DNA of 64,000 nucleotides, from NCBI GenBank assembly GCA_964550025.1, contig CAZJYI010000022.1, positions 1-64,000 of the forward strand. Reading direction: 5' to 3'. The notes under the pieces were generated by a model that ran no database searches, was not told where the DNA came from, and saw only the letters and a program-made list of their open reading frames with translations. Each line of letters opens with the position of its first letter. Within the stretch, counting starts at the first letter, position 1. The position numbers and the translations under genes are program-made. This stretch comes from CAZJYI01 sp964550025. Lineage in GTDB: Bacteria > Verrucomicrobiota > Kiritimatiellia > UBA8416 > CAYOBW01. Positions 22,855 to 30,406 of the stretch are shown in pieces.

Positions 22855-25233
22855 GTGAACAACGTTCGACTGATCGCAGTGCTTGTCGCAACGGCGGGAC
22901 TGCTGGGTTGCGTGAGTCCGCAACCCGAAACGGGTGTCTATCACATTGCGCCGAACGGCAACGATAGTGGCGACGGCAGTGCCACCGCACCGTTCAAGAC
23001 CTTTGTCAGGGCGTTCGAGGTGTTGCAGGACGGCGAGACACTGGAGCTCGCGGGCGGCGTGTACACCGAGGAGATCCGGCTCAGCGGATACACCAACAGC
23101 GTGACGCTGCGCGGCGGAGCCGGCAAAACCGCCGTCCTGCGCGGCACGCGGCCGCTGCCGAAGGCGTGGGTTGAGGGAGAGCACGGAATCTGGTCGCAGC
23201 GCCTGGACTTCGATGTCTGGCAGCTATTCAACGGCGACGAGCTGGTTTACCTGGCACGCTGGCCCGACGCGTCGTTCGAGGACGGGTCCATGTGGCGCAT
23301 GGCGCGGTGTATGCGTTCGGCGGACGGCGGGTACGACAAGCGCAAGAAGGCGTTCTTCGGCCGATGCAGAGAGGGTCTCATCGCTGATGCCGCCTTCGGG
23401 GCATCCGACGAAGAAGGCGGATTCTTCCGCGAAGGGGACAGTCGCTACGAGCCCGAGTCGGGCCAGGAGACGCTTGCGGAATCCGGCAGGGACTTCACCG
23501 GCGCCATCGCGATGCTGAACATCGGCCATTGGTTGAGTTGGGCGCGGCCGATCACGCGGCACGGGGCCGGCGCCGACGGCTTTGAATACGACCCGCAGGG
23601 GGAACTGCCGTTGCATCGGTACTTCGCCTGGTACGTACGCGGTCTGGCGGCGCTGGACCGGCCCAACGAGTGGTGGTTCGACCACGAGACAAAGACTGTC
23701 TACTACATGCCGCCACGGGGGGTGGATCCCAACACATTGCCGCTTGAGGGACGCGTGCGCGATTTTGCCGTGAGCCTGACGGACTGCGCGGACCTCCGTT
23801 TCGAAAACCTGACCTGTTTCGGCGGCGCATTCTGGCTGAAGGACTGCCACGGGATGACCTTTGAGGACTGCCGCTTCCTGTACGCCGCCACCCACAAGAT
23901 CCCGCTGAACGAGCTCGGCTGGTTCAAGCCCCACAATCGCGACGGCCCGGGTCCCAAGATGCCCTCCGTATTCGGCGGTGCGAGCAACGCTTTTGTCAAC
24001 TGCGAGTTCGGCTACTGCAATTCGCCGATCTTCTTCGGCGGCGAAGGAGACCGCATAGAGAACTGCTCCTTTCATGACATCGAGTGGGATCTCCTGTCGG
24101 ACGGGGCAAGCGGATCCGTGGTCGTGCGTAACGGCGCGCTGTTTCTGCGCAACACTGTTTTCCGCACGGGCAATTCGGAAGGTGTGCGCTCAATGGGGAT
24201 CGGTCCGCGCATCGAGTTGACCCATCTGTACGATATGGGCAACCTGCAGCACGACGGTGCGGCCATCAACGTCGGAACGGGATGCCAGATGGGGACGGTC
24301 GTCGCCCGCAACTGGGCACACGACTGCAATCGACAGGGCGTACGCTTCGACTATCACGGCTCCGGGATCTATCGCGAGGACGGGAAGATCCACGGCGACG
24401 GCGTCTACATGCGCAACGTCTCCTGGCGGACCCAGCCCAACCAGGTCAAAGGCGACCGCCATCTCGTGCTGAACAACACCGTCGTCAGCGTCAACCACTA
24501 TCCCGATCCCGCCACGGAGGGATTCAACATGGTCGTGCAGGGTTTCAAATGCATGCACGAGATTGAGGGCAACGCCGACAGTCTGACGCGCAACAACCTC
24601 GCCAACCTGGCGCACCGTGGTTGGAACCTGCAGAACCGGAAGTACGAGGACGGCTGGTGGGTGCGGAGCGACGGGTACAAGATGCCCGGCGCCTATGTGC
24701 TGCCGGGGCAGGTGGATCACAATGTGCGGGACAAAGGTGGCGCCTACACATATCTGCGCGACCCGGCCAACTGGGACTTCCGGCCCAAGCCCGGCTCGCC
24801 GCTGGTGGACGGCGGTGCGGTAGTCAAGCCGCACGAGGTCAAGAGCGACGTCATCACGTTCGAGGGGTTGACATACAACGGGGCGGCGCCGGACGTCGGC
24901 GCCTATGAGTCAGGCAACGCACGCTACTGGATCCCCGGCTGCAAGCAGAAGTCGGCTTCGACCCCGGTCCCGTGCGACGGTGCCGTCGACGTGCCGCTCG
25001 ACGCCGATCTCATGTTCCTGGAGGCCTACAAGTCGGAGAGACATGCGGTCTATCTCGGCGAATCACCGAATCGCCTGAAGCGCATTCGCGTGTTGAAAGG
25101 AACGGCGACCAACATCGTTGCTCCACCGGTGCTGGGTCCGGACCGGACCTACTACTGGCGCGTGGATGCAACACTGCCGGACAAGCGTGTCATTCCCTCG
25201 CCGGTGTGGTCGTTCCGGACCGAAGAACGATAG
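22855..25233 (+). CDS. Right-handed parallel beta-helix lipoprotein, possible glycosidase or lyase
   Basis: The start is GTG 22855 with AGAGGAGG just upstream. The 792-residue product begins with a lipoprotein signal peptide (lipobox LLGC, Cys19). Residues about 28-110 show the entry of a parallel beta-helix (YHIAPNGNDSGDGSATAPFK, LELAGGVYTEEIRLSG). An inserted beta domain follows (about 120-290), then repeated helix coils (CADLRFENLTCFGGAFWLKD, GMTFEDCRFLYAATHKIPLN). A fibronectin-like domain ends the protein (about 700-792, TYYWRVDATLPDK, PVWSFRTEE). The WWFDHETKTVYYMPPRG segment resembles beta-helix glycosidases such as GH141, but I cannot assign a family or catalytic residues. It sits 22 bp behind the double sulfatase, so a role on the same glycan is inferred. 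Confidence 0.75.
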   Translation: MNNVRLIAVLVATAGLLGCVSPQPETGVYHIAPNGNDSGDGSATAPFKTFVRAFEVLQDGETLELAGGVYTEEIRLSGYTNSVTLRGGAGKTAVLRGTRPLPKAWVEGEHGIWSQRLDFDVWQLFNGDELVYLARWPDASFEDGSMWRMARCMRSADGGYDKRKKAFFGRCREGLIADAAFGASDEEGGFFREGDSRYEPESGQETLAESGRDFTGAIAMLNIGHWLSWARPITRHGAGADGFEYDPQGELPLHRYFAWYVRGLAALDRPNEWWFDHETKTVYYMPPRGVDPNTLPLEGRVRDFAVSLTDCADLRFENLTCFGGAFWLKDCHGMTFEDCRFLYAATHKIPLNELGWFKPHNRDGPGPKMPSVFGGASNAFVNCEFGYCNSPIFFGGEGDRIENCSFHDIEWDLLSDGASGSVVVRNGALFLRNTVFRTGNSEGVRSMGIGPRIELTHLYDMGNLQHDGAAINVGTGCQMGTVVARNWAHDCNRQGVRFDYHGSGIYREDGKIHGDGVYMRNVSWRTQPNQVKGDRHLVLNNTVVSVNHYPDPATEGFNMVVQGFKCMHEIEGNADSLTRNNLANLAHRGWNLQNRKYEDGWWVRSDGYKMPGAYVLPGQVDHNVRDKGGAYTYLRDPANWDFRPKPGSPLVDGGAVVKPHEVKSDVITFEGLTYNGAAPDVGAYESGNARYWIPGCKQKSASTPVPCDGAVDVPLDADLMFLEAYKSERHAVYLGESPNRLKRIRVLKGTATNIVAPPVLGPDRTYYWRVDATLPDKRVIPSPVWSFRTEER

Positions 25234-25245
25234 GGAGGTGTGATC

Positions 25246-26268
25246 GTGGCCATTGCGATGAAGGACATTGCGGAACGCGTCGGCGTAAGTCGGACGGCAG
25301 TATCTTATGCGCTGTCCGGCACCGGACGATTGGACCCGCAGACGCGCGAGCGTATCAAGCAGGTGGCTGCGGAGATGGGGTATCGTCCCAACCTGGCGGC
25401 CAGCAGCATGCATACCGGTAGAACGCGCACGGTTGGGGTCATCGTTGCCTTGAAGGATCCCTTTTTTGCTCGCGTTCTCCTGGGGATACACGACGCCCTG
25501 GCACCGCACAACTACATGTCCCTGCTGCTTGCGCCTTCACATCGCGAACCGTTGTTGGACCAGGTTCACCGACTGATCGATCGGCGCGTGGACGGGATTA
25601 TCCTGCGTCCCCCCAACGACATGGACGCGGATGTCTGGCGAACCGAGGTGGAGAAGTGGGAGATACCGCTGGTTACGGTGGATGCACCACTGCCCACGGC
25701 CCCGCACGTGGACTACGTGGGCACCAACGACGCAGAGGGCGGCGCTTTGGCTGCGCGGCACCTGCTGGCCTTGGGGCACCGGCGGTTTGGGATGCTGGTG
25801 GGGAGTTGGTTCTACACGGCACAGGCCCGGGCTGAGGGGTTCAGACGGGAGTTGGATACGGTTGCCGGCACCAGCTGCGCCTCGGCCACAATGTCCGGTT
25901 CGAAATCGGCGCCGCTGAAGATCGAGGAGTTGTTTGAGACGCAACCGCGACCGACGGCGATCTTCGCGGTGACCGACTCGTTGGCATTTCCCGTCTATGA
26001 TATCGCCCTTGAGAAGGGTATTGAGATCGGTCGTGACCTCTCCCTGGTTGGTTACTCCGATTCCATTCCGTCGGCCCTGCTCTCACCGCCCCTTACCTCA
26101 ATCCACCAGGCCCCCGAGGCCATGGGAGAACAGGCGGCACAGTTCATCCTCGACCGTATTGAATCCAAGGAGCAGGGCGATCTCCCGCCGCGTCGTGTCG
26201 ATCTGAATCCCACCCTCGTGGATCGCGCGTCCAGCGGCCCGCTGCAACGCCGGAGTGAACGGGAGTAG
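25246..26268 (+). CDS. LacI-family transcriptional regulator
   Basis: A 340-residue protein. I choose GTG 25246 because GGGAGG lies 7 nt before it; the GTG at 25240 is too close. Residues 3-60 are a LacI helix-turn-helix and hinge (MKDIAERVGVSRTAVSYALS, VAAEMGYRPNLAASSM). Residues about 62-335 are the periplasmic-binding-protein-like sensor (RTVGVIVALKDPFFARVLLG, VDYVGTNDAEGGALAARHLL, LVGYSDSIPSALLSPPLTSI). It should repress or activate local sugar genes in response to a sugar. It lies 12 bp after the beta-helix gene and is probably in the same transcript. I looked for the usual LacI-type palindrome centred on CG near the divergent gap at 18.1 kb and the 26.3 kb gap and saw no convincing one. 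Confidence 0.93.
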   Translation: MAIAMKDIAERVGVSRTAVSYALSGTGRLDPQTRERIKQVAAEMGYRPNLAASSMHTGRTRTVGVIVALKDPFFARVLLGIHDALAPHNYMSLLLAPSHREPLLDQVHRLIDRRVDGIILRPPNDMDADVWRTEVEKWEIPLVTVDAPLPTAPHVDYVGTNDAEGGALAARHLLALGHRRFGMLVGSWFYTAQARAEGFRRELDTVAGTSCASATMSGSKSAPLKIEELFETQPRPTAIFAVTDSLAFPVYDIALEKGIEIGRDLSLVGYSDSIPSALLSPPLTSIHQAPEAMGEQAAQFILDRIESKEQGDLPPRRVDLNPTLVDRASSGPLQRRSERE

Positions 26269-26429
26269 CGGCGTGGAGTATCTCTCGGGCACCAGCGCCG
26301 GCGTCAATCCGCAAGGGGAAAGGGGATCCATGTACAAACAGGCACTGAGCATTTTCCTGTCCGGCGGCAGGATCGTGGGTTGCTCATGGGGTGCGTTCTC
26401 CGTCTTCTCTTCCGCCTTCCCGACGGTCC

Positions 26430-26514
26430 GGTCGACGATAGGGGACGACGATAGGGGTGGTCGACTGGGAGATCTCTCCTCGTCGACCGCTCTCGTCGCG
26501 CGCTATCGTCAACC
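26430..26514. repeat. Inverted-repeat element R8 (GACGATAG word family)
   Basis: Outer arms GGTCGACGATAG (26430-26441) and CTATCGTCAACC (26503-26514) pair with one mismatch. Inside, GGTCGAC and GTCGACC pair again, and GACGATAGGGG occurs twice in the left arm. The 12-mer CGCTATCGTCAA of the right arm recurs exactly at 37717-37728 before another gene. It lies in the gap after the LacI-type gene. The gap also has an ATG at 26331 behind AAGGGGATCC, which may be the stub of a lost gene. Confidence 0.7.
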
Positions 26515-26522
26515 GATCCCCA

Positions 26523-26968
26523 CTAGTCTCCCGTCGCGTACTCGTATCCCGCGCGGTCCCCTTTCACCGGGTAACCGTGGTACAGATACAGCGCGCCGTA
26601 GGTCCAGCCCTTGAGCCCGGGGTAGTTGGCGCGGTCCATAGTGAGCGCGATGTAGGGGGCGGGGTACCCATCGGGGAGCGGGATGACATTGGGCCAGCAG
26701 CGCGTGCCGCTCGTGTCGTCCCAGGGCGGACGGAACATGTCCAGCGCTCCGAGTGGTCTGAGCTCGGGATAGGAGTAGACATAGAACTTGCGGTCGGCAC
26801 TGCCGAACAACGCGTAGTACTTCGAGCCGATCTTCTGGAGCAGACAGCCCGTACCGTTCACGTTGGCGGGACCGGCTATGCGCTCGTAGGGACCGTCCAA
26901 CCGCCTGAGCTCTGCCTGGTTGGATTGCGTCCTATTCTTGTTGAGTCCCAGAGGCCTTGCAAGCTAGA
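26523..26968 (-). pseudogene. C-terminal remnant of a beta-propeller glycosidase
   Basis: An open reverse frame ends at 26523 and is closed upstream by a stop at about 26966; it has no ATG or ribosome site. The segment reads like the last blades of a propeller enzyme or sugar-binding propeller: LDGPYERIAGP, TGCLLQKIGSKYYALFGSAD, then WPNVIPLPDGYPAPYIALTM and YGALYLYHGYPV. Everything N-terminal is missing, and the upstream side abuts the start of the FG-GAP gene on the other strand. I read it as debris of a deleted gene. It could instead be a fragment moved in with rearrangement. Confidence 0.6.
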
Positions 26969-26975
26969 TTCAGGC

Positions 26976-28118
26976 ATGAGAATTCCTATCACTATGGCGG
27001 CAATGGTTGTTCTGTGCGGCAGCGTGGAGGCTCGTACGTGGAAGAAGCACACGATCATGGAACAGGGCCACTGCAATACCGCGGTGGCCCTGGATGTCAA
27101 CGGAGACAAGTGTCTTGACGTGATCGCGAGCTTCAACGGAAGGGTAAGCCTGTTCGTTGCACCGGACTGGAAACAGGAAGTCATCCTCTATCGTTTTCCC
27201 AGGGGCAAACGCGGTTGTATCCACAGTTCCGTAATCGATGCCGACGGGGACGGCGACCTGGATTGGGCGGGGTCACTCTCCAACGAACATCCCTTCTGGC
27301 TTGAGAATCCCGGAAAGGCGGAGGCGCTGAAGGGTGCGTGGACCCCGCGCTCCATCGACCCGGAGATCACGGGCATCCACTGCCTGCTCACCTCGGACAT
27401 CGACAATGATGGCAGGGATGACCTCGTCATCAACAACTTCGAGCCCGAAGAGGGACTGGGAGATTCGATGGCCTGGTTCCGCGCGCCGAAGAACCCCCTC
27501 AGCGCGAAGCAATGGGAGCGCTACGTGTTTGCCGATGGTGATGCCCGCGGTGGGAACCATTACATGGGCGCCGCGGACGTTGACGGCGACGGCTGGAGGG
27601 AGATCGCCGTGGGGGCGAAGGGTAAGCCCTTCGCCGACGGCAACTGGTTCGCATTTTGGACGAATCCCGGCAAGGATGGCGTGAGAGGCCCGTGGAAAAA
27701 GACCATCCTGGCAGAGAACCAGCTTGGAGCGACCAACATTCTGCCCGGCGACATGAATGGCGACGGGAGGGCCGACTGGGTGGCCTCGTGCGGACACGGC
27801 GCGGGCGTGTTGTGGTTCGAGAACCCGGCCTGGACCATTCACGAGATTGACCCGGACATCAAGTCGCCCCACAGCCTGACGGTGGGAGATCATGACCTCG
27901 ACGGTGATCTCGACGCGGCCAGTTGCGGGTACGAAAGCAAGTGGGTGCGCTGGTACGAGAATGACGGGAAGGGGAACTTCAAGATCCATACGCTCGATGA
28001 GGAGCAGGAGAGCTATGACCTGCGCTCGGTGGACATGGACGGCGACGGAGACCTCGACCTCCTCAATGCCGGCCGCGGATCAAGAAACGTCGTCTGGTAC
28101 GAAAACCCCCTGAAGTAG
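26976..28118 (+). CDS. Secreted FG-GAP/VCBS repeat protein
   Basis: A 380-residue protein starting MRIPITMAAMVVLCGSVEA, a signal peptide. The mature part is a series of FG-GAP blades with calcium-binding loops: DADGDGDLDWA, DIDNDGRDDLV, DVDGDGWREIA, DMNGDGRADWV, DHDLDGDLDAA and DMDGDGDLDLL. The repeats alternate with WFENP-type strands (FWLENPGK, VLWFENPAW, VVWYENP). This is a seven-bladed integrin-alpha-like propeller, probably an extracellular binding protein; no catalytic motif is seen. The ATG has only a weak AGG before it. It is followed 14 bp later by the start of a second, broken FG-GAP gene. Confidence 0.85.
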   Translation: MRIPITMAAMVVLCGSVEARTWKKHTIMEQGHCNTAVALDVNGDKCLDVIASFNGRVSLFVAPDWKQEVILYRFPRGKRGCIHSSVIDADGDGDLDWAGSLSNEHPFWLENPGKAEALKGAWTPRSIDPEITGIHCLLTSDIDNDGRDDLVINNFEPEEGLGDSMAWFRAPKNPLSAKQWERYVFADGDARGGNHYMGAADVDGDGWREIAVGAKGKPFADGNWFAFWTNPGKDGVRGPWKKTILAENQLGATNILPGDMNGDGRADWVASCGHGAGVLWFENPAWTIHEIDPDIKSPHSLTVGDHDLDGDLDAASCGYESKWVRWYENDGKGNFKIHTLDEEQESYDLRSVDMDGDGDLDLLNAGRGSRNVVWYENPLK

Positions 28119-28132
28119 GAGGCATTGGCATC

Positions 28133-28262
28133 ATGAAGACGTTACTTCTCGCTCTCATGGCTCTTTCGGTCACCGCATTCGTGGCGCCGCCCGAGTTTGT
28201 TATGCACCGTGTCGGCAACTACCGTTCCGAGTCCTGCGGGGGCGCGGATTTCAACGGCGGAC
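28133..28262 (+). pseudogene. 5' fragment of a second FG-GAP gene, cut off by the ATPase/DUF4276 insertion
   Basis: Good start signals (AGGAGG, ATG 28133) lead into a signal peptide (MKTLLLALMALSVTAFVAPP) and then FVMHRVGNYRSESC and GADFNGG. That is the opening of an FG-GAP propeller, where ADFNGDG plus blades would be expected. The match ends at about 28258-28262. The open frame continues only as antisense of the convergent DUF4276 gene, with no FG-GAP motif. The rest of the gene is absent from the window. Confidence 0.7.
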
Positions 28263-28285
28263 GGCCGCTTCATCCGGGATCGCCT

Positions 28286-28903
28286 TTAGAGGCCCGCCGT
28301 TTTGGCGAGGGCGAGCATCTCGTTCAACAGCGCCCTCAACTCAGGGCACTTGGCGTGTGCGACCTCGGGGTCCAGCCTGTCGAACAGATCTCTGCCGTAG
28401 GCCACCTTCTTGTAGCCACGTCTCGTGGTCTGTGTGTAGAGCTGATCAAGCAGGACGGCAGGGGGCGTATTGAAGTTCACAGTCTCAGGTTGTTGCGCCT
28501 TCTTGTGCAGTCTGTTTCGGATATCAGGGGGAAACAGCGATGGATCACTCAGCAGCCATGCCTCCACCTCATGCACGGCAAAGAAGTGCCGATATCTCTG
28601 CTCGCCGACCTTGTCCTTCATGTGGGTCTTGCCCCAAGTCACTCGTTCGGCGGCGGTAACGGCATCAGCCGGATAGATGGTCGGGCCGTATAGGTCGAGA
28701 AGCGACACGACCGCTATCACATCGGCACTACGCAGGTATAGCAGCGCCTTCCGGGACGCGTCTTTGACCAATTCCGCCCAGCCTTCAAACTTCACCGGCT
28801 TGATGCCGACAGCCTGAGTCAACCGCGGATCGAGCCAACGTTTGAGAAAGGCGGGTATGGCCTTCTGTTCCGTCTTTCCTTCGACGAATATGACGAACTT
28901 CAT
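28286..28903 (-). CDS. DUF4276 protein, TOPRIM-like partner of the adjacent ATPase
   Basis: A 205-residue soluble protein starting MKFVIFVEGKTEQKAIPAF. The VEGKTE motif near the N terminus is the glutamate motif of TOPRIM-like nuclease folds. SLLDLYGP at about 74 and HEVEAWLLSD at about 117 match the other two conserved blocks of DUF4276. The gene starts 4 bp after the ATPase stop, with GAGGAG as ribosome site, so the two are translationally linked. ATPase/TOPRIM pairs of similar layout (PARIS AriA/AriB, OLD, RloB-type) act in phage defence, which suggests a similar role here (inference). It converges on the truncated FG-GAP gene. Confidence 0.8.
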   Translation of the reverse strand: MKFVIFVEGKTEQKAIPAFLKRWLDPRLTQAVGIKPVKFEGWAELVKDASRKALLYLRSADVIAVVSLLDLYGPTIYPADAVTAAERVTWGKTHMKDKVGEQRYRHFFAVHEVEAWLLSDPSLFPPDIRNRLHKKAQQPETVNFNTPPAVLLDQLYTQTTRRGYKKVAYGRDLFDRLDPEVAHAKCPELRALLNEMLALAKTAGL

Positions 28904-28907
28904 CCCT

Positions 28908-30161
28908 CTACTCCTCGCCGCACGTCCCTTCGGATTTCGCCACCCTCTGGACGCTGCCGATTGGTTCCAGCCCCTGTTCCAGTTCCCCCGATTTGAAAAG
29001 CGATCCCAACGAGTACTCTCTGAGCCACTGTTTGAGAACGTCAGCTTCAAGCTTCTCCAGAAGCGTTTCGCCTTCAGTCCACTTCAACACGACCGTCTCA
29101 GGTTGTGTCTCGCCGAAGGCGTCCAAGAACTGAGGTGAATGAGTTGTAAGGATGACTTGGGTGCGCTTCGCTGCATCCGCCGCGAATTCAGCCACGAGTG
29201 GCAGCATCGCGGGATGCAAGCCCGTTTCAGGTTCGTCAATAGCGATGAGCGGTGCCGCACTGGGCGACGCAAGCACGCCAAGCAGCAGGAGAAAGCGCAA
29301 AGTGCCATCCGAAAGGTCAGCAGCCGTTTGCTCGCGCCGCAGGCTGCGCCATCTAACCTTCATCTGCACCCGCTGATCCGCCACTGGCGGGAAGACGATT
29401 TCTTCAAAATCGTCCCCGAAGGCCGCTTTCATGGCGAGATTCACGTCTCTCTTGAACTCACGATCACTGCTGTAGAGCGTGTGGAGCACGCTGACGAGAT
29501 TCTGTCCGCCCGGGTCGACGCGCTTTTCGTGGCGGGCGATGATTGGCTGGCGAATGGCTGCGTCCTGGTTTACATGCAGATCGTGGTAGACGGACCAGCC
29601 AGCCAAAAATCCCTGGAACGGCGGAATCAGGTGGTTTTGAGTGAACGGGCCTGTCGCTAAGCTCAAGAGCGTTTCCTCTTCTGTGACCGACTCCTCCGGG
29701 GCCACCAAACCGCGTTCTTCCTCGTCGAAGACCTTGGCAAGTTGCTGCCGCCGCTCCAGCATCTTGAAGGGCTGATCGCTCTGGCCTGTCTCTACGCGGT
29801 AGTAATTGCCAAGCATTTCATAGTCGATTCGATAGCTGCTCGTCTTCCCGATACGAGCAAGATCAAGCTGGTATGTAAGGCTATCGCGTTCGACGGGCCG
29901 CCCATCCTCGACGGGCGTTGTCTTGACCTTGACATGAATCCCGTCAGCCGCGCCGTCCCATAGAAGTGGCTCCATTCCGCCCGCGTTCTGCACGTGCTTC
30001 CCGAGCTGCCCCTTTGCCGAAACGGCAAGCAACGCCATCAGCCGCATCAGATTCGATTTGCCGGATCCGTTTGGCCCGATCAACACATTGAGAGGCCCTG
30101 GTTCCCAGGTTATGTCCCTCAACGATCTGAACCCCTGCACGTCCAAGCGCAGTATTCTCAT
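28908..30161 (-). CDS. AAA/ABC-type ATPase (AAA_21/OLD-like)
   Basis: I start at ATG 30161 (MRILRLDVQGFRSLRDITWE), which has GGGAG 7 nt upstream. The 417-residue protein has Walker A GPNGSGKS at about 32-39, an ABC-like signature LSDGTLRFLLLLG, Walker B APLIAIDEPETGLHP, and the H-loop TTHSPQFLD. The large helical insertion between the Walker motifs is typical of AAA_21 and OLD-like proteins. The product lacks signal peptide and membrane segments. With the DUF4276 partner it forms a compact two-gene cassette unrelated to the glycan genes, probably a defence or toxin-like module (inference). By eye this stretch is less GC-rich than its neighbours. Confidence 0.88.
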   Translation of the reverse strand: MRILRLDVQGFRSLRDITWEPGPLNVLIGPNGSGKSNLMRLMALLAVSAKGQLGKHVQNAGGMEPLLWDGAADGIHVKVKTTPVEDGRPVERDSLTYQLDLARIGKTSSYRIDYEMLGNYYRVETGQSDQPFKMLERRQQLAKVFDEEERGLVAPEESVTEEETLLSLATGPFTQNHLIPPFQGFLAGWSVYHDLHVNQDAAIRQPIIARHEKRVDPGGQNLVSVLHTLYSSDREFKRDVNLAMKAAFGDDFEEIVFPPVADQRVQMKVRWRSLRREQTAADLSDGTLRFLLLLGVLASPSAAPLIAIDEPETGLHPAMLPLVAEFAADAAKRTQVILTTHSPQFLDAFGETQPETVVLKWTEGETLLEKLEADVLKQWLREYSLGSLFKSGELEQGLEPIGSVQRVAKSEGTCGEE

Positions 30162-30323
30162 GGTTCTACTCCCATGGTTCATGCTTCATTTCGTATCTCT
30201 CGGCTACTGTCGCTACCACAAGACGGTCCAGACTGTTGCAGAGCCAGGCCCAGAAGACAAGAGGAGGATTGCCTTCTGAAAAGACTGCTACCGACCGCCG
30301 GGAACCTCTCGTTTCTCCAACAC

Positions 30324-30350
30324 GATTCGTTTCCTAATAGGAAACGAATC
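30324..30350. promoter_or_regulatory. Perfect 27-bp palindrome upstream of the ATPase gene
   Basis: GATTCGTTTCCTA, a single A, then TAGGAAACGAATC: two 13-bp arms with no mismatch. It lies about 165 bp upstream of the ATPase ATG and 57 bp past the end of the sulfatase-GH106 gene. It could be an operator for the cassette, a recombination site at the cassette edge, or an AT-rich terminator of the long minus-strand operon. It lacks the word structure of the other repeats here. Confidence 0.6.
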
Positions 30351-30406
30351 TCCTCCGCGAGCACCAGTTGGTCGCCCAGACTGAGTGCTTTCCTGGCATC
30401 CCGCAT

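Noticed and set aside
26331..26429. Small gene starting MYKQALSIFLSGGR after the LacI-type gene
   Set aside because: It has a plausible start but no family match, and runs into repeat R8 within 35 codons; recorded only as a possible stub.
28263..28693. Continuation of the frame that starts at 28133
   Set aside because: After about 28262 the frame only reads the antisense of the DUF4276 gene, with no FG-GAP blade; I kept the start as a gene fragment only.
30179..30406. A 75-codon reverse frame between the sulfatase-GH106 and ATPase genes
   Set aside because: There is no good ribosome site, no recognisable family, and the 27-bp palindrome lies in it; it could be a remnant but cannot be supported as a gene.
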